Of a DNA stretch of 64,000 bases, positions 25,438-34,505 are shown in pieces. The notes under the pieces are model-generated. The model was not told the DNA's origin and ran no database searches. It saw only the letters and a program-made list of their open reading frames with translations. The position numbers and the translations under genes were made by a program. Source of the stretch: CATQHP01 sp965205595. Its GTDB lineage: Bacteria; Acidobacteriota; Terriglobia; Bryobacterales; UBA6623. The stretch spans positions 1 to 64,000 of the forward strand of contig CBDBHI010000050.1 of assembly GCA_965205595.1 (NCBI GenBank), written 5' to 3'. Positions within the stretch are counted from its first letter, which is position 1; every line of letters begins with the position of its first letter.

Positions 25438-26481
25438 ATGAAATCAATACTAACGACGCTTCTGCTCGGCTCATTTTTGCTGTTACCGGCGGCGTCGGAT
25501 GTGAGGAAGTCGGCCTCCGATCAGGGCGTCCGCGGCCCTGTTTTGGGATACATCTTTGATGGCGACAGCCGCCTGCTGCGACCTATCAACGGAATTCCGG
25601 GCGCCGCGCACGTTGCCGCGGCAATCGATCTTGGGTTCATTCCCAGCGTCGTTGAAGTGTCGCCGAAACAAGACTTCGCTCTGGCAATCGACTCAGACGG
25701 CCAACTGCGCCTCGTCGATTTAAATAGTCCCGTACCGACTTCAACAGTCGTAAATTCGGCGATAGTTGGCGGCGACCGCATTTTCATCAGCCCAACTGGG
25801 CTGGCCGCGGCGATCTATGACCGCGAGAGCAAAACCATTCAGCTCATCGAAGGCCTTCCCTCCTCCGCGAATCCGACTTCAGACTTTGCAATCGCCGCGC
25901 TTCCTGGCGTCGTCACGGCGCTAGCCGTCAGTGACAATTCGACAGTGCTAGTTGCCGTGGCCGAGCGCTCGGGCGGCTCGCTGTACTCTCTGATCCGTGA
26001 CCGCGAGCCTGTTCGCATCGCGCCGATCCGCCGCGCTCTGGGGCTTTCATTTGTTCCGCGCTCCGACGACGCTCTGGTCGCTGATTTTGACGCGAGCGAA
26101 ATTCTTCTAGTCCGCAATGTCTCGACGCTAGGGCAAGTCTCCGTGATCGCCTCCGCCGACGATGGTGTGCTGAAGCCACGCTCCGTGGCAGCCTCCTCCG
26201 ACGGGAGTAGAGCCGTCGCTCTTGTTCCGAACGGCGTTGCCACTATGCGCCTCTCGGGCGGGGCCGCCGAGCTAACAACCTGTGCCTGTTCGCCGACAAC
26301 GCTGAGTCCGCTCGCCGGCGGCAGCGCATTCCGTCTTACCGAAGCCATGGGAGGACCAATTCACCTGGTAGAAGTCGCGAGCGAAATCCGTATGCTTTTC
26401 GTGCCCGCCGCCCTCGATGTCGAGCCGGCCGAGCTAACGTCAATCACTCCAGCACGCACCGCCAGCCGATCGCGCCGCTAG
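25438..26481 (+). CDS. Exported beta-propeller-like protein, unknown function
   Basis: A 347-residue protein with a signal peptide (MKSILTTLLLGSFLLLPAAS). The mature part repeats beta-blade-like units (LAIDSDGQLRLVDLNS, VVTALAVSDNSTVLVAVAE, RSVAASSDGSRAVALVPNG), fitting a WD/YVTN-type propeller of about five to seven blades. ATG 25438 was chosen over an upstream frame start at 25405 because the signal peptide begins here. The following 26482-26690 (209 bp) shows no gene or RNA that I can identify. Confidence 0.65.
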   Translation: MKSILTTLLLGSFLLLPAASDVRKSASDQGVRGPVLGYIFDGDSRLLRPINGIPGAAHVAAAIDLGFIPSVVEVSPKQDFALAIDSDGQLRLVDLNSPVPTSTVVNSAIVGGDRIFISPTGLAAAIYDRESKTIQLIEGLPSSANPTSDFAIAALPGVVTALAVSDNSTVLVAVAERSGGSLYSLIRDREPVRIAPIRRALGLSFVPRSDDALVADFDASEILLVRNVSTLGQVSVIASADDGVLKPRSVAASSDGSRAVALVPNGVATMRLSGGAAELTTCACSPTTLSPLAGGSAFRLTEAMGGPIHLVEVASEIRMLFVPAALDVEPAELTSITPARTASRSRR

Positions 26482-26827
26482 ACGAAAAACTCCTTGAATC
26501 AGCCTCGCATTTGAGCCTTGCGGACAGCCGAGGGCCACCGCGAGTTGGGCCCTATTGCGCTGATATAAATCAAGTTAGACGTAGGATCTTAGCTTCCTAA
26601 GCCTGCCTTCCAAACTGATCTCACACATCTGCTGTAAGAAAACTACCGTCCAAATCGACTATCACATGTAGGGGATTCAAAAGCCTCACTGTGACGGACA
26701 GCGAAAAGCTTTACCAGGACGCCGTCGCCGCCCCTGCTCCTAGGAACAATCAGTTGAAGCCGGCAATCCCACCGCCGAGCGCTTCCGACAGACGCTCACA
26801 TTCGACGGCCAAGAGCGCGAATATTTC

Positions 26828-27574
26828 GTGCAACTGCCCGTCGCGTACCAGCCCGACAAGGCCTACTGGCTTCTAGTCGCCGCGCACGGTGGCGGAGGCA
26901 ATGGCGCTGATACGCGCGTCGGTCGTTATGGCCTGTGGGCTAAAAAACTCGGACTCGATGCTGTCGTCGTTACGCCGAGCTTTCACCAAACTGACGCGGT
27001 GGCCGTTCGGTTCCCAAGCCTCGGCGAGGACAAATTCCTCAAGGCCGTAGTTGCCAAACTGCGGTCGAAACACAAACTGCGTGACAAGCTCCTGCTTACG
27101 GGTTATTCCAGAGGAGGCCAGTTCTCGCACCGTTTCGCGCTGCGAAACCCCGAACTTATCTTCGCCTGCGCGCCACAAGCAGCAGGCACCTGGACCGCTC
27201 CAGACGGCCGCTTCCTGATGGACATCGTAGGTGAGGTCAAAAACCCGGCGGAATTTCTGGTCTCGACCGCTGGAGAACAATATCGTGAGAACCTGCGAAC
27301 AAACTTCAACGAGCGGGTCGCATCGGTAGCGGGCCTACCCGCCAAACCGGGTGCCAACAAGATCCCATTTCACGTGATGTGCGGCACTCTTGATACACGA
27401 ATAGAAATTGCAAGAAAATTCGTAGCGAGCCTAGAGTCCGCCGGCTACAGCGTACAATCCGCTTGGCCGCGAAGTCCGCACGGGCCTACCAAACTCGCCC
27501 ACGTTGACGAATGGGAGAAGTTCCGCCGCACCGCAATTGAGTTCTTCATCGAAGTCACTAAAAATCACGACTGA
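26828..27574 (+). CDS. Alpha/beta hydrolase (esterase-like), 5' end probably frameshifted
   Basis: The main frame holds the hydrolase features: the oxyanion region WLLVAAHGGGGNG, nucleophile elbow LLTGYSRGGQF (G-x-S-x-G), acid and catalytic His in the last third (HVMCGTLDTRIEI, LAHVDEWEKF). The listed start (GTG 26828) is in the middle of the first strand. The same frame is open upstream for residues ERFRQTLTFDGQEREYFVQL, typical of this family, but has no start codon before a TAG near 26738. A GTG at 26691 opens the neighbouring frame (MTDSEKLYQDAV..), and loss of one base near 26755 would join them. So the gene is either damaged by one indel or misassembled. Confidence 0.6.
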   Translation: MQLPVAYQPDKAYWLLVAAHGGGGNGADTRVGRYGLWAKKLGLDAVVVTPSFHQTDAVAVRFPSLGEDKFLKAVVAKLRSKHKLRDKLLLTGYSRGGQFSHRFALRNPELIFACAPQAAGTWTAPDGRFLMDIVGEVKNPAEFLVSTAGEQYRENLRTNFNERVASVAGLPAKPGANKIPFHVMCGTLDTRIEIARKFVASLESAGYSVQSAWPRSPHGPTKLAHVDEWEKFRRTAIEFFIEVTKNHD

Positions 27575-27654
27575 GGCGTTTGAACCGCCGGCGTCACGGG
27601 CCGGGGAAGTACGTGGAGGAGTCTCACTAGCCCGCGTCCCGTGACACGAGTGGC

Positions 27655-29703
27655 TCAATCCCCACTTTCGCCCACTAATTCCAGCAGTTGGTTTTCGTCC
27701 AGGACGGCGAGCCCAAGTTCGTTGGCCTTTTTTAGCTTGGATCCCGCTTTTTCTCCAGCTACAACGTAGTCGGTTTTCTTACTGACGGAGCCAACTACTT
27801 TGCCGCCCACTGCCTGGATACGGGCTTTCGCTTGGTCGCGAGTTAGATTGGATAGCGTGCCCGTTATGACGAAGGTTTTTCCCTTGAGTTCGGCGTCCTC
27901 GGTTTCTGGCGGCGCCTCTTGTTCGAATTGCAGGCCGGCTTGGCGCAAGCGTTCGATGAGAACTTGGTTTTGCTCGGCAGCGAAGAAGTCGATGATTGAT
28001 TCGGCGATGCGTGGGCCGACTTCTTCGGCTTCTTCTAATTCCTCGGAATTGACGGCGGCGAGGCTGTCGATGCTAAGGAATTGATCGGCTAGGAGCTGGG
28101 CGGTCCGTTCGCCTACGAACCGTATGCCGAGGGCGTAAATCACTCGCGGTAACGGCACGGACTTCGAGCTCTCGATACTTTCCATCACATTGTTGGCGGA
28201 TTTCTCGGCCATGCGCTCTAGTGCTGCTAGCTTGTCTGCAGTCAGTTCGTAGATGTCGGCCAGGCTCTTGACTATGCCCGCATCGACTAGCTGCTCGATC
28301 AGGACTTCGCCCATGCCATCGACATCCATTGCGGTTCGATGTGCGAAGTGTTGGACGGATTCTTTGAGGCGCGCTTGGCAGTTGACGTTGACGCAACGGC
28401 GGATGGCTTCGTCTTGCTCTCTGACCAACGGTGTGTCGCAGACCGGACAGTTGGCGGGCATCGTGAAGGGCTGCCGGTCGGCGGCTTGTTTCACCACGCG
28501 CACGACCTTGGGGATGACGTCGCCAGAGCGTTCGACCAGCACATGGTCGCCGATCTGCAGTTCTAGACGCGCAATCTCATCTTCGTTGTGGAGCGTCGCT
28601 CGCGAGACGGTCACACCGCCCACGAAGACAGGCTTGAGTTGGGCTCGCGGGGTGATTGCGCCTGTTCTGCCAACCTGTACGTCGATGGCTTCGACGATGG
28701 TTTCGGCCTGTTCAGCGGCTGGCTTGTAGGCGATCGCCCAACGTGGCGCTCTGGCGGTGAAGCCCAGCCTGCGTTGCATCGCGGCCTCGTCGACCTTATA
28801 GACGATGCCATCGATTTCGTAGGGTAAGGAGTCTCGGCGCGCGAGCCAATCGTCGCGGAACTTGAGCAAGTTGTCGACGCCATCGAGCCTTGCGCGGTTG
28901 GGGTTTACTTTAAATCCGACGGATGCGAGGGCTTCTAAAGAGTCCCACTGCGAAGGCATGAATGTTAAGCCGTCGGCGAGCAGCATATACGCGAAGTAGT
29001 CGAGGCGGCGCGAGGCAGTGATCGAGGCGTCGAGCATGCGCAACGACCCCGCGGCGGCGTTGCGCGGATTTATGAAGGTGGGCTCCTCGGCCGCGAGCCG
29101 CTCGGTGTTGAGTCGCTCGAAGGCGCGACGCGGCATGACGACTTCTCCCCGCACTTCAAAATTGGCGGGAATCCCGGCGCGGGCGGCGGCTTCTATGTCG
29201 ACTTCCAGCGGTAGTGAGCGGATGGTGCGAGCATTTGGCGTGATAACCTCCCCTGTCACACCGTCGCCACGAGTCAGTCCGATGCTGAGACGACCGTCGG
29301 TGTAGCGTACCGACAGTGAGATGCCGTCGAGCTTGAGCTCGGCGACGTAAATAAGGCTGTCGACGCCGGCGAGTTCGCGGGCGCGGCGATCGAAGTCGCG
29401 CAGCGCCTCCTCGTTGAACGCATTGTCAAGACTAAGCATTGCGGAGGAGTGTGCGGCCTTTTCGGCACCCTCGCGGGGGGCCCCACCGACTCGTTGGGTT
29501 GGGGATTCCGGGGTGACAAGCTCGGGGTGCTCGGCTTCGAGGGCTTTGAGTTGTTTAATGAACCCGTCGTACTCGGCGTCGGATACTTCGGGCGTATCGA
29601 GGACGTAGTAGAGGTGTTCATGGCGGCGAATTGTCTCGCGCAGGGCCGCGATCCGCCCAGCGTCGTCGTCGTGCGCGCCTTGAGGGGCGGGTTCGGCAGG
29701 CAT
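27655..29703 (-). CDS. ligA: NAD-dependent DNA ligase
   Basis: A 682-residue enzyme that seals nicks using NAD+. Domains in order: Ia (HEHLYYVLDTPEVSDAEYD), adenylation domain with the nucleophile Lys in AELKLDGIS (about K124), OB fold, a four-Cys zinc finger (CPVCDTP...CVNVNC), helix-hairpin-helix repeats and a C-terminal BRCT domain (LKGKTFVITGTLSNLTRDQ). All motifs are intact. ATG 29703 was preferred because MPAEP is a normal opening and a perfect TATAAT lies 7 nt upstream; ATG 29727 is possible but would overlap the dagK start. Confidence 0.95.
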   Translation of the reverse strand: MPAEPAPQGAHDDDAGRIAALRETIRRHEHLYYVLDTPEVSDAEYDGFIKQLKALEAEHPELVTPESPTQRVGGAPREGAEKAAHSSAMLSLDNAFNEEALRDFDRRARELAGVDSLIYVAELKLDGISLSVRYTDGRLSIGLTRGDGVTGEVITPNARTIRSLPLEVDIEAAARAGIPANFEVRGEVVMPRRAFERLNTERLAAEEPTFINPRNAAAGSLRMLDASITASRRLDYFAYMLLADGLTFMPSQWDSLEALASVGFKVNPNRARLDGVDNLLKFRDDWLARRDSLPYEIDGIVYKVDEAAMQRRLGFTARAPRWAIAYKPAAEQAETIVEAIDVQVGRTGAITPRAQLKPVFVGGVTVSRATLHNEDEIARLELQIGDHVLVERSGDVIPKVVRVVKQAADRQPFTMPANCPVCDTPLVREQDEAIRRCVNVNCQARLKESVQHFAHRTAMDVDGMGEVLIEQLVDAGIVKSLADIYELTADKLAALERMAEKSANNVMESIESSKSVPLPRVIYALGIRFVGERTAQLLADQFLSIDSLAAVNSEELEEAEEVGPRIAESIIDFFAAEQNQVLIERLRQAGLQFEQEAPPETEDAELKGKTFVITGTLSNLTRDQAKARIQAVGGKVVGSVSKKTDYVVAGEKAGSKLKKANELGLAVLDENQLLELVGESGD

Positions 29704-29709
29704 CGCCGC

Positions 29710-29716
29710 TATTATA
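29710..29716. promoter_or_regulatory. Shared bidirectional -10 element between ligA and dagK-like genes
   Basis: The heptamer TATTATA reads as TATAAT on the minus strand (29716-29711), 7 nt before ligA ATG 29703. On the plus strand it reads TATTAT (29710-29715), 10 nt before ATG 29726. The two start codons are only 22 bp apart, leaving no room for separate promoters. AGGAA (29717-29721) could also serve as a Shine-Dalgarno for the plus gene. Confidence 0.5.
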
Positions 29717-29725
29717 GGAATTCGC

Positions 29726-30685
29726 ATGTTATTCGACCGGGGCGTGCTGATCTACAACCCGGCCGCCGGTGGTGGCGCGGGTGGTGCGCGCGTGGAAGCG
29801 GCGCGGGAAGCGCTGCTCGCACATGTCCGGATGGTCGAGCTGGTGCCGACCCAGCGACGCGATCACGCTACGGAATTAGCCCGCGCGGCGCAGGATTCTG
29901 GCGCGGACTTGGTGATCGCGTGCGGCGGCGACGGCACGGTAAACGAGGTGGTGCAAGGTCTTGCTCCCGAGTGCCAGACGCCGCTGATGGTGTTGCCTGG
30001 TGGTACGGCAAACGTCTTGCGAATGGAAGTCGGGCTGCCTAGCGACCCGCGGGAGGCGGCGGCGCTGTTGCCTAACTTAGAGGAGCAGGAAGTTCCGCTG
30101 GGGCGAGTGGATTTTCTCAGAAGCGGCGACAGTCGCTATTTCTTGTTGATGTGCGGTGCGGGGCTCGATGCGGAAGTGGCGGCGGGAATCGACCGCCGCG
30201 TTAAGAAAAGATTGGGCGAAGGGGCCTATTGGTGGAGCGGAATGCAGCAGCTGTTTCGGCCATTTCCACGGCTGCGGATCGTCAACGTTGGCTCGCGGAA
30301 TCCTAGCAGTTACGTCGTCGTTTCAAAGAGCCGAATGTACGGTGGCGGGTTGGTCTTGACTCCCCGGGCCAATCTGCTTTTGGAGAGCTTCGAAGTCGCG
30401 GAATTCGGCGGAACGAGCCGCTTAGCATATTGCAGTCACATGGTTGGTGTGGCGTTTGGCGCGGCTGGACGTTGGCGCGGCATTGAACACTTTTTCACGG
30501 ATGAAATTCGGCTGGAGTCCGACGACGGGGCCGAAGTCAAAGTGCAACTTGACGGCGAGGTAGCGGGTGCCTTGCCGATCCGGGTCACGATGAGTCGACA
30601 GATCTTAAGAGTCTTGCTGCCGGCAGGGTACGGTGTTTCGCCACTTGGCGTACGAGCCGAGGCCGCCATCCCGGCGCATGGATAA
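29726..30685 (+). CDS. Diacylglycerol kinase / lipid kinase (DAGK catalytic) family protein
   Basis: A 319-residue cytoplasmic lipid or sphingoid kinase-like protein. The ATP-binding region LIYNPAAGGGAGG (residues 8-20) and the signature VIACGGDGTVNEVVQGL (near 62-78) with the GGDGT core are clear, as is LPGGTANVLRMEVG. The C-terminal beta domain ends in VQLDGEVAGALPI. Members phosphorylate diacylglycerol or related lipids. The stop overlaps the next gene's start by 8 bp, so the two are co-translated. Confidence 0.9.
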   Translation: MLFDRGVLIYNPAAGGGAGGARVEAAREALLAHVRMVELVPTQRRDHATELARAAQDSGADLVIACGGDGTVNEVVQGLAPECQTPLMVLPGGTANVLRMEVGLPSDPREAAALLPNLEEQEVPLGRVDFLRSGDSRYFLLMCGAGLDAEVAAGIDRRVKKRLGEGAYWWSGMQQLFRPFPRLRIVNVGSRNPSSYVVVSKSRMYGGGLVLTPRANLLLESFEVAEFGGTSRLAYCSHMVGVAFGAAGRWRGIEHFFTDEIRLESDDGAEVKVQLDGEVAGALPIRVTMSRQILRVLLPAGYGVSPLGVRAEAAIPAHG

Positions 30686-31628
30686 TCTGACTCACACCTT
30701 GGTCGGCGGCGTGTTGGCGCGGGCAGGACTGCGCGAGCGAACGCCCTATGGAACAGCGATCTGCCTGCTGGCGGCGAATATTCCGGACGTCGATATTGTC
30801 GTTGGTTTCGACACGATCGATTATTTGAACTACCACCGCCATTTGACGCACTCGCTGTTTGTGATCCCTCTGCTGGCCTTACTGGCCGTTGGCGCGGTCG
30901 CCGGCGCGGCGCGGCTGTTGGGGCGGACGAAGCGGGTTCGCTGGGGTCCGGCTTTTGGGGTGGCTGTGGTTGTTGCCTACTCGCACCCGCTATTGGATTT
31001 CATGAATACCTACGCGATTCGACTTTGGTTGCCGTTTTCAGAAGAGTGGTCGTCTTGGGATACGTTGTTTGTGATCGACCCGGTGCTGTGGGCAATTTTG
31101 GCGGCGGTTCTGATTGGCTGTTGGTGGCTGGGTGCTGAGCGCTCGCGGTATTTGGCGCTGCTGGGGCTGGTTTTGTTGGCTTTTTATTGTGGATTGAACC
31201 GCTATTGGCATGACCGGGTGATCTCAGTTCTTCCCACTGAAGTGATTGCGGGCGAGGATATTGTCCGAGTGGCCGCGTTTCCGGCTCCGTGGTTTCCAAC
31301 GAACTGGATCGGAGTGGTGGAAACCCAGACAAATTACTACGCATTCGAGTTGGACGCACTCGAGTTGCGTTCGGTCAATGTTTCGCGCGCTCGCCGTACG
31401 GCTAAGCTCGATGGGCACCCCGCGGTGAGAGCGGCCTGGAAAAGCGAGTTGGGTAGCGACTACAAACGGTTCGCGCAGTACGGATTTGCTCGTGTGGACG
31501 AACGTAGCGACAGTTCCCACGTGTTGCTCGCGGATATGCGATTTATGCGTAACGAGCGGGTGGGGTTGGTATGTAGTTTTGAGTTGGACGCGGCTTTTCG
31601 GGTTGTTCGATCGACGTTTGGTTTTTAG
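30678..31628 (+). CDS. YdjM-type membrane-bound metal-dependent hydrolase
   Basis: A 316-residue inner-membrane protein. The metal-site motifs MDNLTHTLVGG and YHRHLTHSLF (His clusters) and VVAYSHPLLDF are those of the YdjM/LexA-regulated family. Several hydrophobic segments (VIPLLALLAVGAVAGAARLL, WAILAAVLIGCWWLG, LALLGLVLLAFYCG) span the membrane. The C-terminal 90 residues lie outside the membrane. Function in the cell is not established. It starts inside the end of the lipid-kinase gene, suggesting a shared membrane-lipid context. Confidence 0.85.
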   Translation: MDNLTHTLVGGVLARAGLRERTPYGTAICLLAANIPDVDIVVGFDTIDYLNYHRHLTHSLFVIPLLALLAVGAVAGAARLLGRTKRVRWGPAFGVAVVVAYSHPLLDFMNTYAIRLWLPFSEEWSSWDTLFVIDPVLWAILAAVLIGCWWLGAERSRYLALLGLVLLAFYCGLNRYWHDRVISVLPTEVIAGEDIVRVAAFPAPWFPTNWIGVVETQTNYYAFELDALELRSVNVSRARRTAKLDGHPAVRAAWKSELGSDYKRFAQYGFARVDERSDSSHVLLADMRFMRNERVGLVCSFELDAAFRVVRSTFGF

Positions 31629-31766
31629 CGACGAAAAATGCGTCGACCTGAGATCGAATGTTGTCGGCTCCGCCGAAATGTATTTAGTGAGCTAAAAGGG
31701 ACGCGTCTGGAGCGGTGCAGTCGAGGGCAGTTACGCAATAAACAAGTAATGGAACGCGAATCAATC

Positions 31767-34253
31767 TCAGCGCAACTTGCCCGCGCTGACTAGGTTGGCG
31801 AACAGGCGATAGGCTCCGGGCACTCCAGCGGGTAGCTGGCGGAACCACGAGTGTCCGGTAAAAATGTAGACGCCTTTGCCGTACTGAGCGTACAGCATGC
31901 CGCCTCGCTGAGCCTCTTCGCCGGGGTCGCCGGCCGCGAGGATTGGTTCGTAGCGCTCGTCCCATTCGGACATGTAGTAGAGGCCTCGCTCTTGCACCCA
32001 GCCTTCAAAGTCCTTGGCGGTGATCTTGTTGGGGGCTTGCAGCAACGGATGGTCGGGCGTTAGGAAGGTGACTTCCGCTCGTTCGTCGGTCACGCGCGCG
32101 CGTGACGGCGTAAGTGGGTAGGGCGCGAGGCTCGGGCCGGCTGGGCGTGGGCGTCCGCGGCCGAATGGCAGGGTGTTGTATTGGACTATGAGCGTCCCGC
32201 CGGCTTCGACAAAAGCTAGCACGCGTTCTTTCGCGGCCATCAGGTCGGGACGAGTGTTGAGCGCGCGGACTCCGCAGACGAGCGCGTCGTATTGGCTCAA
32301 GTCGCCCGAGGCTAGGTCTACGTCCGACAGCAGTGTGACGTTCGCACCGAGCTGTTCGAGCGCCGCTGGGACCTTATCGCCCGCACCCATGACGTATCCG
32401 ATTGATTTGGAAAGCATGCGCACGTCGATTCGCTCAACGCGCATTTCAGACGGCGGGTAGACCATCTGCGTCGCGATGTGGTCGTACTCAATGGTTTGCA
32501 TGCCGACCGAGATCGTTTTCGCGCCAACAGTCGCTGACGCTTGGAGAGTTCCTCCCGAAGCGTTAGCCGGCGGGGTCAGCTCGAACTCGACGGTCTTCTC
32601 TTGGCCGGCGCCGGCGAATTTCACCTCGATAGATGTGGGCGACGCGCTCCAACCGGCGGGGGCGTTCAGCTTGACATGCGCCGATGGGATAGCCTCGTTG
32701 CTGTAGAGCCGCACAGGGACGGTCGCGACTTCGCTGGTCGTGAAGATCTGGTTCTCGCGGGTAAAGCTGACGGCGACTGCCGGAACAATCTGTAGACGGC
32801 GCTCGCGCTCGCCATATGAGCGGTCGACCCAGCGATAGCGGACGGGCTTCGTGATCGTCACGTCGACGCCTTCGGGGGTTTCAAAGACGAACGTCGCAGT
32901 TAGCGCTTCGGATGCTTCGGGGGAGCCGCTGGAATTTTCGTAGTAATCGCCGGAAGTCTTAGCTCGCATCCACGGCGGTTGCGAGTATGGGGCACTTCCA
33001 GCCGGGGTAACGTCGACAGTTTGTTCGACTACTTGGTTTGAAGCCAGATCGGCCGCCACCGAGATTTCCGCGCTGCCCGCGCCCGCGATGCTAGCGGACT
33101 TCCATTGCCAGGCCGGAGGCGTGCGGCGTAAGGCGCTCACCGTGATTGCGGCTGCCCTCCCCGGGACTAAGTTCCAGCGATCTGCGCTAGCGTCGACCCA
33201 GATGCCCGATGCAACCTCGATCGCTCGCACGAGTTGGTTCCGCTTGTAGTCCAGTTCAGGTTCGTTGAGAGTTGAGAGCTCGCTATAGGCCTGAAGCAGG
33301 TGAGGCAATATCGCGTCGGGTTGGGCGGAGTCGTATTCCGCCAGGGCTTTTGCGAGCAGCTCGCCGATTCGCTTTCCGCCCTCGACGCGATTCCAAGTAG
33401 TGTCAATTCCGTCGAACAAATCGTTCTCGGTGCGTTCGCCGGCTACGAATGAGAAGAACGCGGGCACGCTGCCCTTGCGCTGACCGGCACCCATGCCCTG
33501 GCTGCGATGTTGGCTTCGACTTTCGCCTGCAATTTCGGCGTAGGATTTTCCAAGGACTGGATCGTAATCGCCAAGCTCTAGGCGGAGACGGTCGGCTCGC
33601 TGAGCTTCGTCCGATTCCATGCGGCGGTTGAACGTCGGCGTGTTGTAGTAAAAGCGGTGTGCCTTCCAGGCGGGCAGGCCTAGCTCAGGGAATTTATTTG
33701 GGTCCGCGGCGGCTTCGTAGGCCTCGGGGCCGGTCCAGCCAACGGCGGTGTGCTGGCCGTGGCCGCCGCTGCCCGGCTTGGGCGGGAACCGGGAGAGAAT
33801 CACGTCGGGCCGGAACTGACGGATCGTCCGCACCATATCGCGAAGCAAGCGCTCGTGGCCCCATTTCGCAAGTGCTTCCTCGGGCGCTTTGCTATAGCCA
33901 AAGTCGATGGCGCTTGAGAAGAACTGCTCGCCGCCGTCAATGCGGCGGGCTTCGAGTAACTCCTGCGTACGGATCATACCCATCAGCGGACCTTGCTCGG
34001 TGCCGATCAGGTTCTGTCCACCCTCGCCGCGGGTTGCCGAGAAATAGGCGGTGCGAATGTGGCGCCCACGAGCGAAGTACGAGATGACCGTCGTGTTTTC
34101 GTCGTCGGGGTGCGCGCCAAGCATCAGCAGGCTTCCAACAGTGTTGAGCTGGTCGAGCAGCTCTTGTAGTTCGGCCGCGCCTCTGAGCGGCGTCGGCTGG
34201 GCGTTGAGGCTCAACGCCGCCAAGATGAGTGCTAAAAACAACGAGCGTCCCAT
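31767..34253 (-). CDS. Secreted PIG-L family deacetylase with C-terminal glutamine-amidotransferase-like domain
   Basis: A 828-residue exported protein. A signal peptide (MGRSLFLALILAALSLNAQ) precedes the PIG-L/LmbE zinc-deacetylase domain: LMLGAHPDDENTTVISYFAR with the AHPDDE metal motif, and SGGHGQHTAVG with the later His ligand. After a helical linker come NEW3-like beta domains (about 430-620) and a C-terminal domain resembling ThuA/GATase1 (YDALVCGVRALNT...GGTLIVQYN). Members remove N-acetyl groups from sugars. ATG 34253 was chosen because the signal peptide begins there; the frame is open further upstream. The 138 bp after 31628 holds nothing recognisable. Confidence 0.88.
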   Translation of the reverse strand: MGRSLFLALILAALSLNAQPTPLRGAAELQELLDQLNTVGSLLMLGAHPDDENTTVISYFARGRHIRTAYFSATRGEGGQNLIGTEQGPLMGMIRTQELLEARRIDGGEQFFSSAIDFGYSKAPEEALAKWGHERLLRDMVRTIRQFRPDVILSRFPPKPGSGGHGQHTAVGWTGPEAYEAAADPNKFPELGLPAWKAHRFYYNTPTFNRRMESDEAQRADRLRLELGDYDPVLGKSYAEIAGESRSQHRSQGMGAGQRKGSVPAFFSFVAGERTENDLFDGIDTTWNRVEGGKRIGELLAKALAEYDSAQPDAILPHLLQAYSELSTLNEPELDYKRNQLVRAIEVASGIWVDASADRWNLVPGRAAAITVSALRRTPPAWQWKSASIAGAGSAEISVAADLASNQVVEQTVDVTPAGSAPYSQPPWMRAKTSGDYYENSSGSPEASEALTATFVFETPEGVDVTITKPVRYRWVDRSYGERERRLQIVPAVAVSFTRENQIFTTSEVATVPVRLYSNEAIPSAHVKLNAPAGWSASPTSIEVKFAGAGQEKTVEFELTPPANASGGTLQASATVGAKTISVGMQTIEYDHIATQMVYPPSEMRVERIDVRMLSKSIGYVMGAGDKVPAALEQLGANVTLLSDVDLASGDLSQYDALVCGVRALNTRPDLMAAKERVLAFVEAGGTLIVQYNTLPFGRGRPRPAGPSLAPYPLTPSRARVTDERAEVTFLTPDHPLLQAPNKITAKDFEGWVQERGLYYMSEWDERYEPILAAGDPGEEAQRGGMLYAQYGKGVYIFTGHSWFRQLPAGVPGAYRLFANLVSAGKLR

Positions 34254-34444
34254 GTCGTTTTTGAGTTTATCGCCCTCAGACCGCGGCGTGCGTTTTCCTG
34301 GGCCGGCCCCGATCAGTTTGTACTCATTTGACGCCGGCTGATAACGCACTGAATCTGGGTGAACATCCGGCTGGGCACCTTTTGGCCGCTGATACTTTGA
34401 TCACACCGCGCGCGTGCGGCGGCGTTCGCGGTCAAGAACCCGAG

Positions 34445-34464
34445 GCGTGGACGGAAGTCCGCGC
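34445..34464. repeat. REP-like hairpin with GGAA loop, copy 1
   Basis: GCGTGGAC and GTCCGCGC pair as an 8-bp stem (one G-U pair) around the tetraloop GGAA. The surrounding sequence GAGGCGTGGACGGAAG is identical to a second copy at 48989-49004. It lies in the 252-bp region between the PIG-L and SprT-like genes, which contains no other clear feature. Confidence 0.55.
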
Positions 34465-34505
34465 TTCCGTGCTGACTATTTCGGCCTACGCTAATATCCG
34501 AGTAA

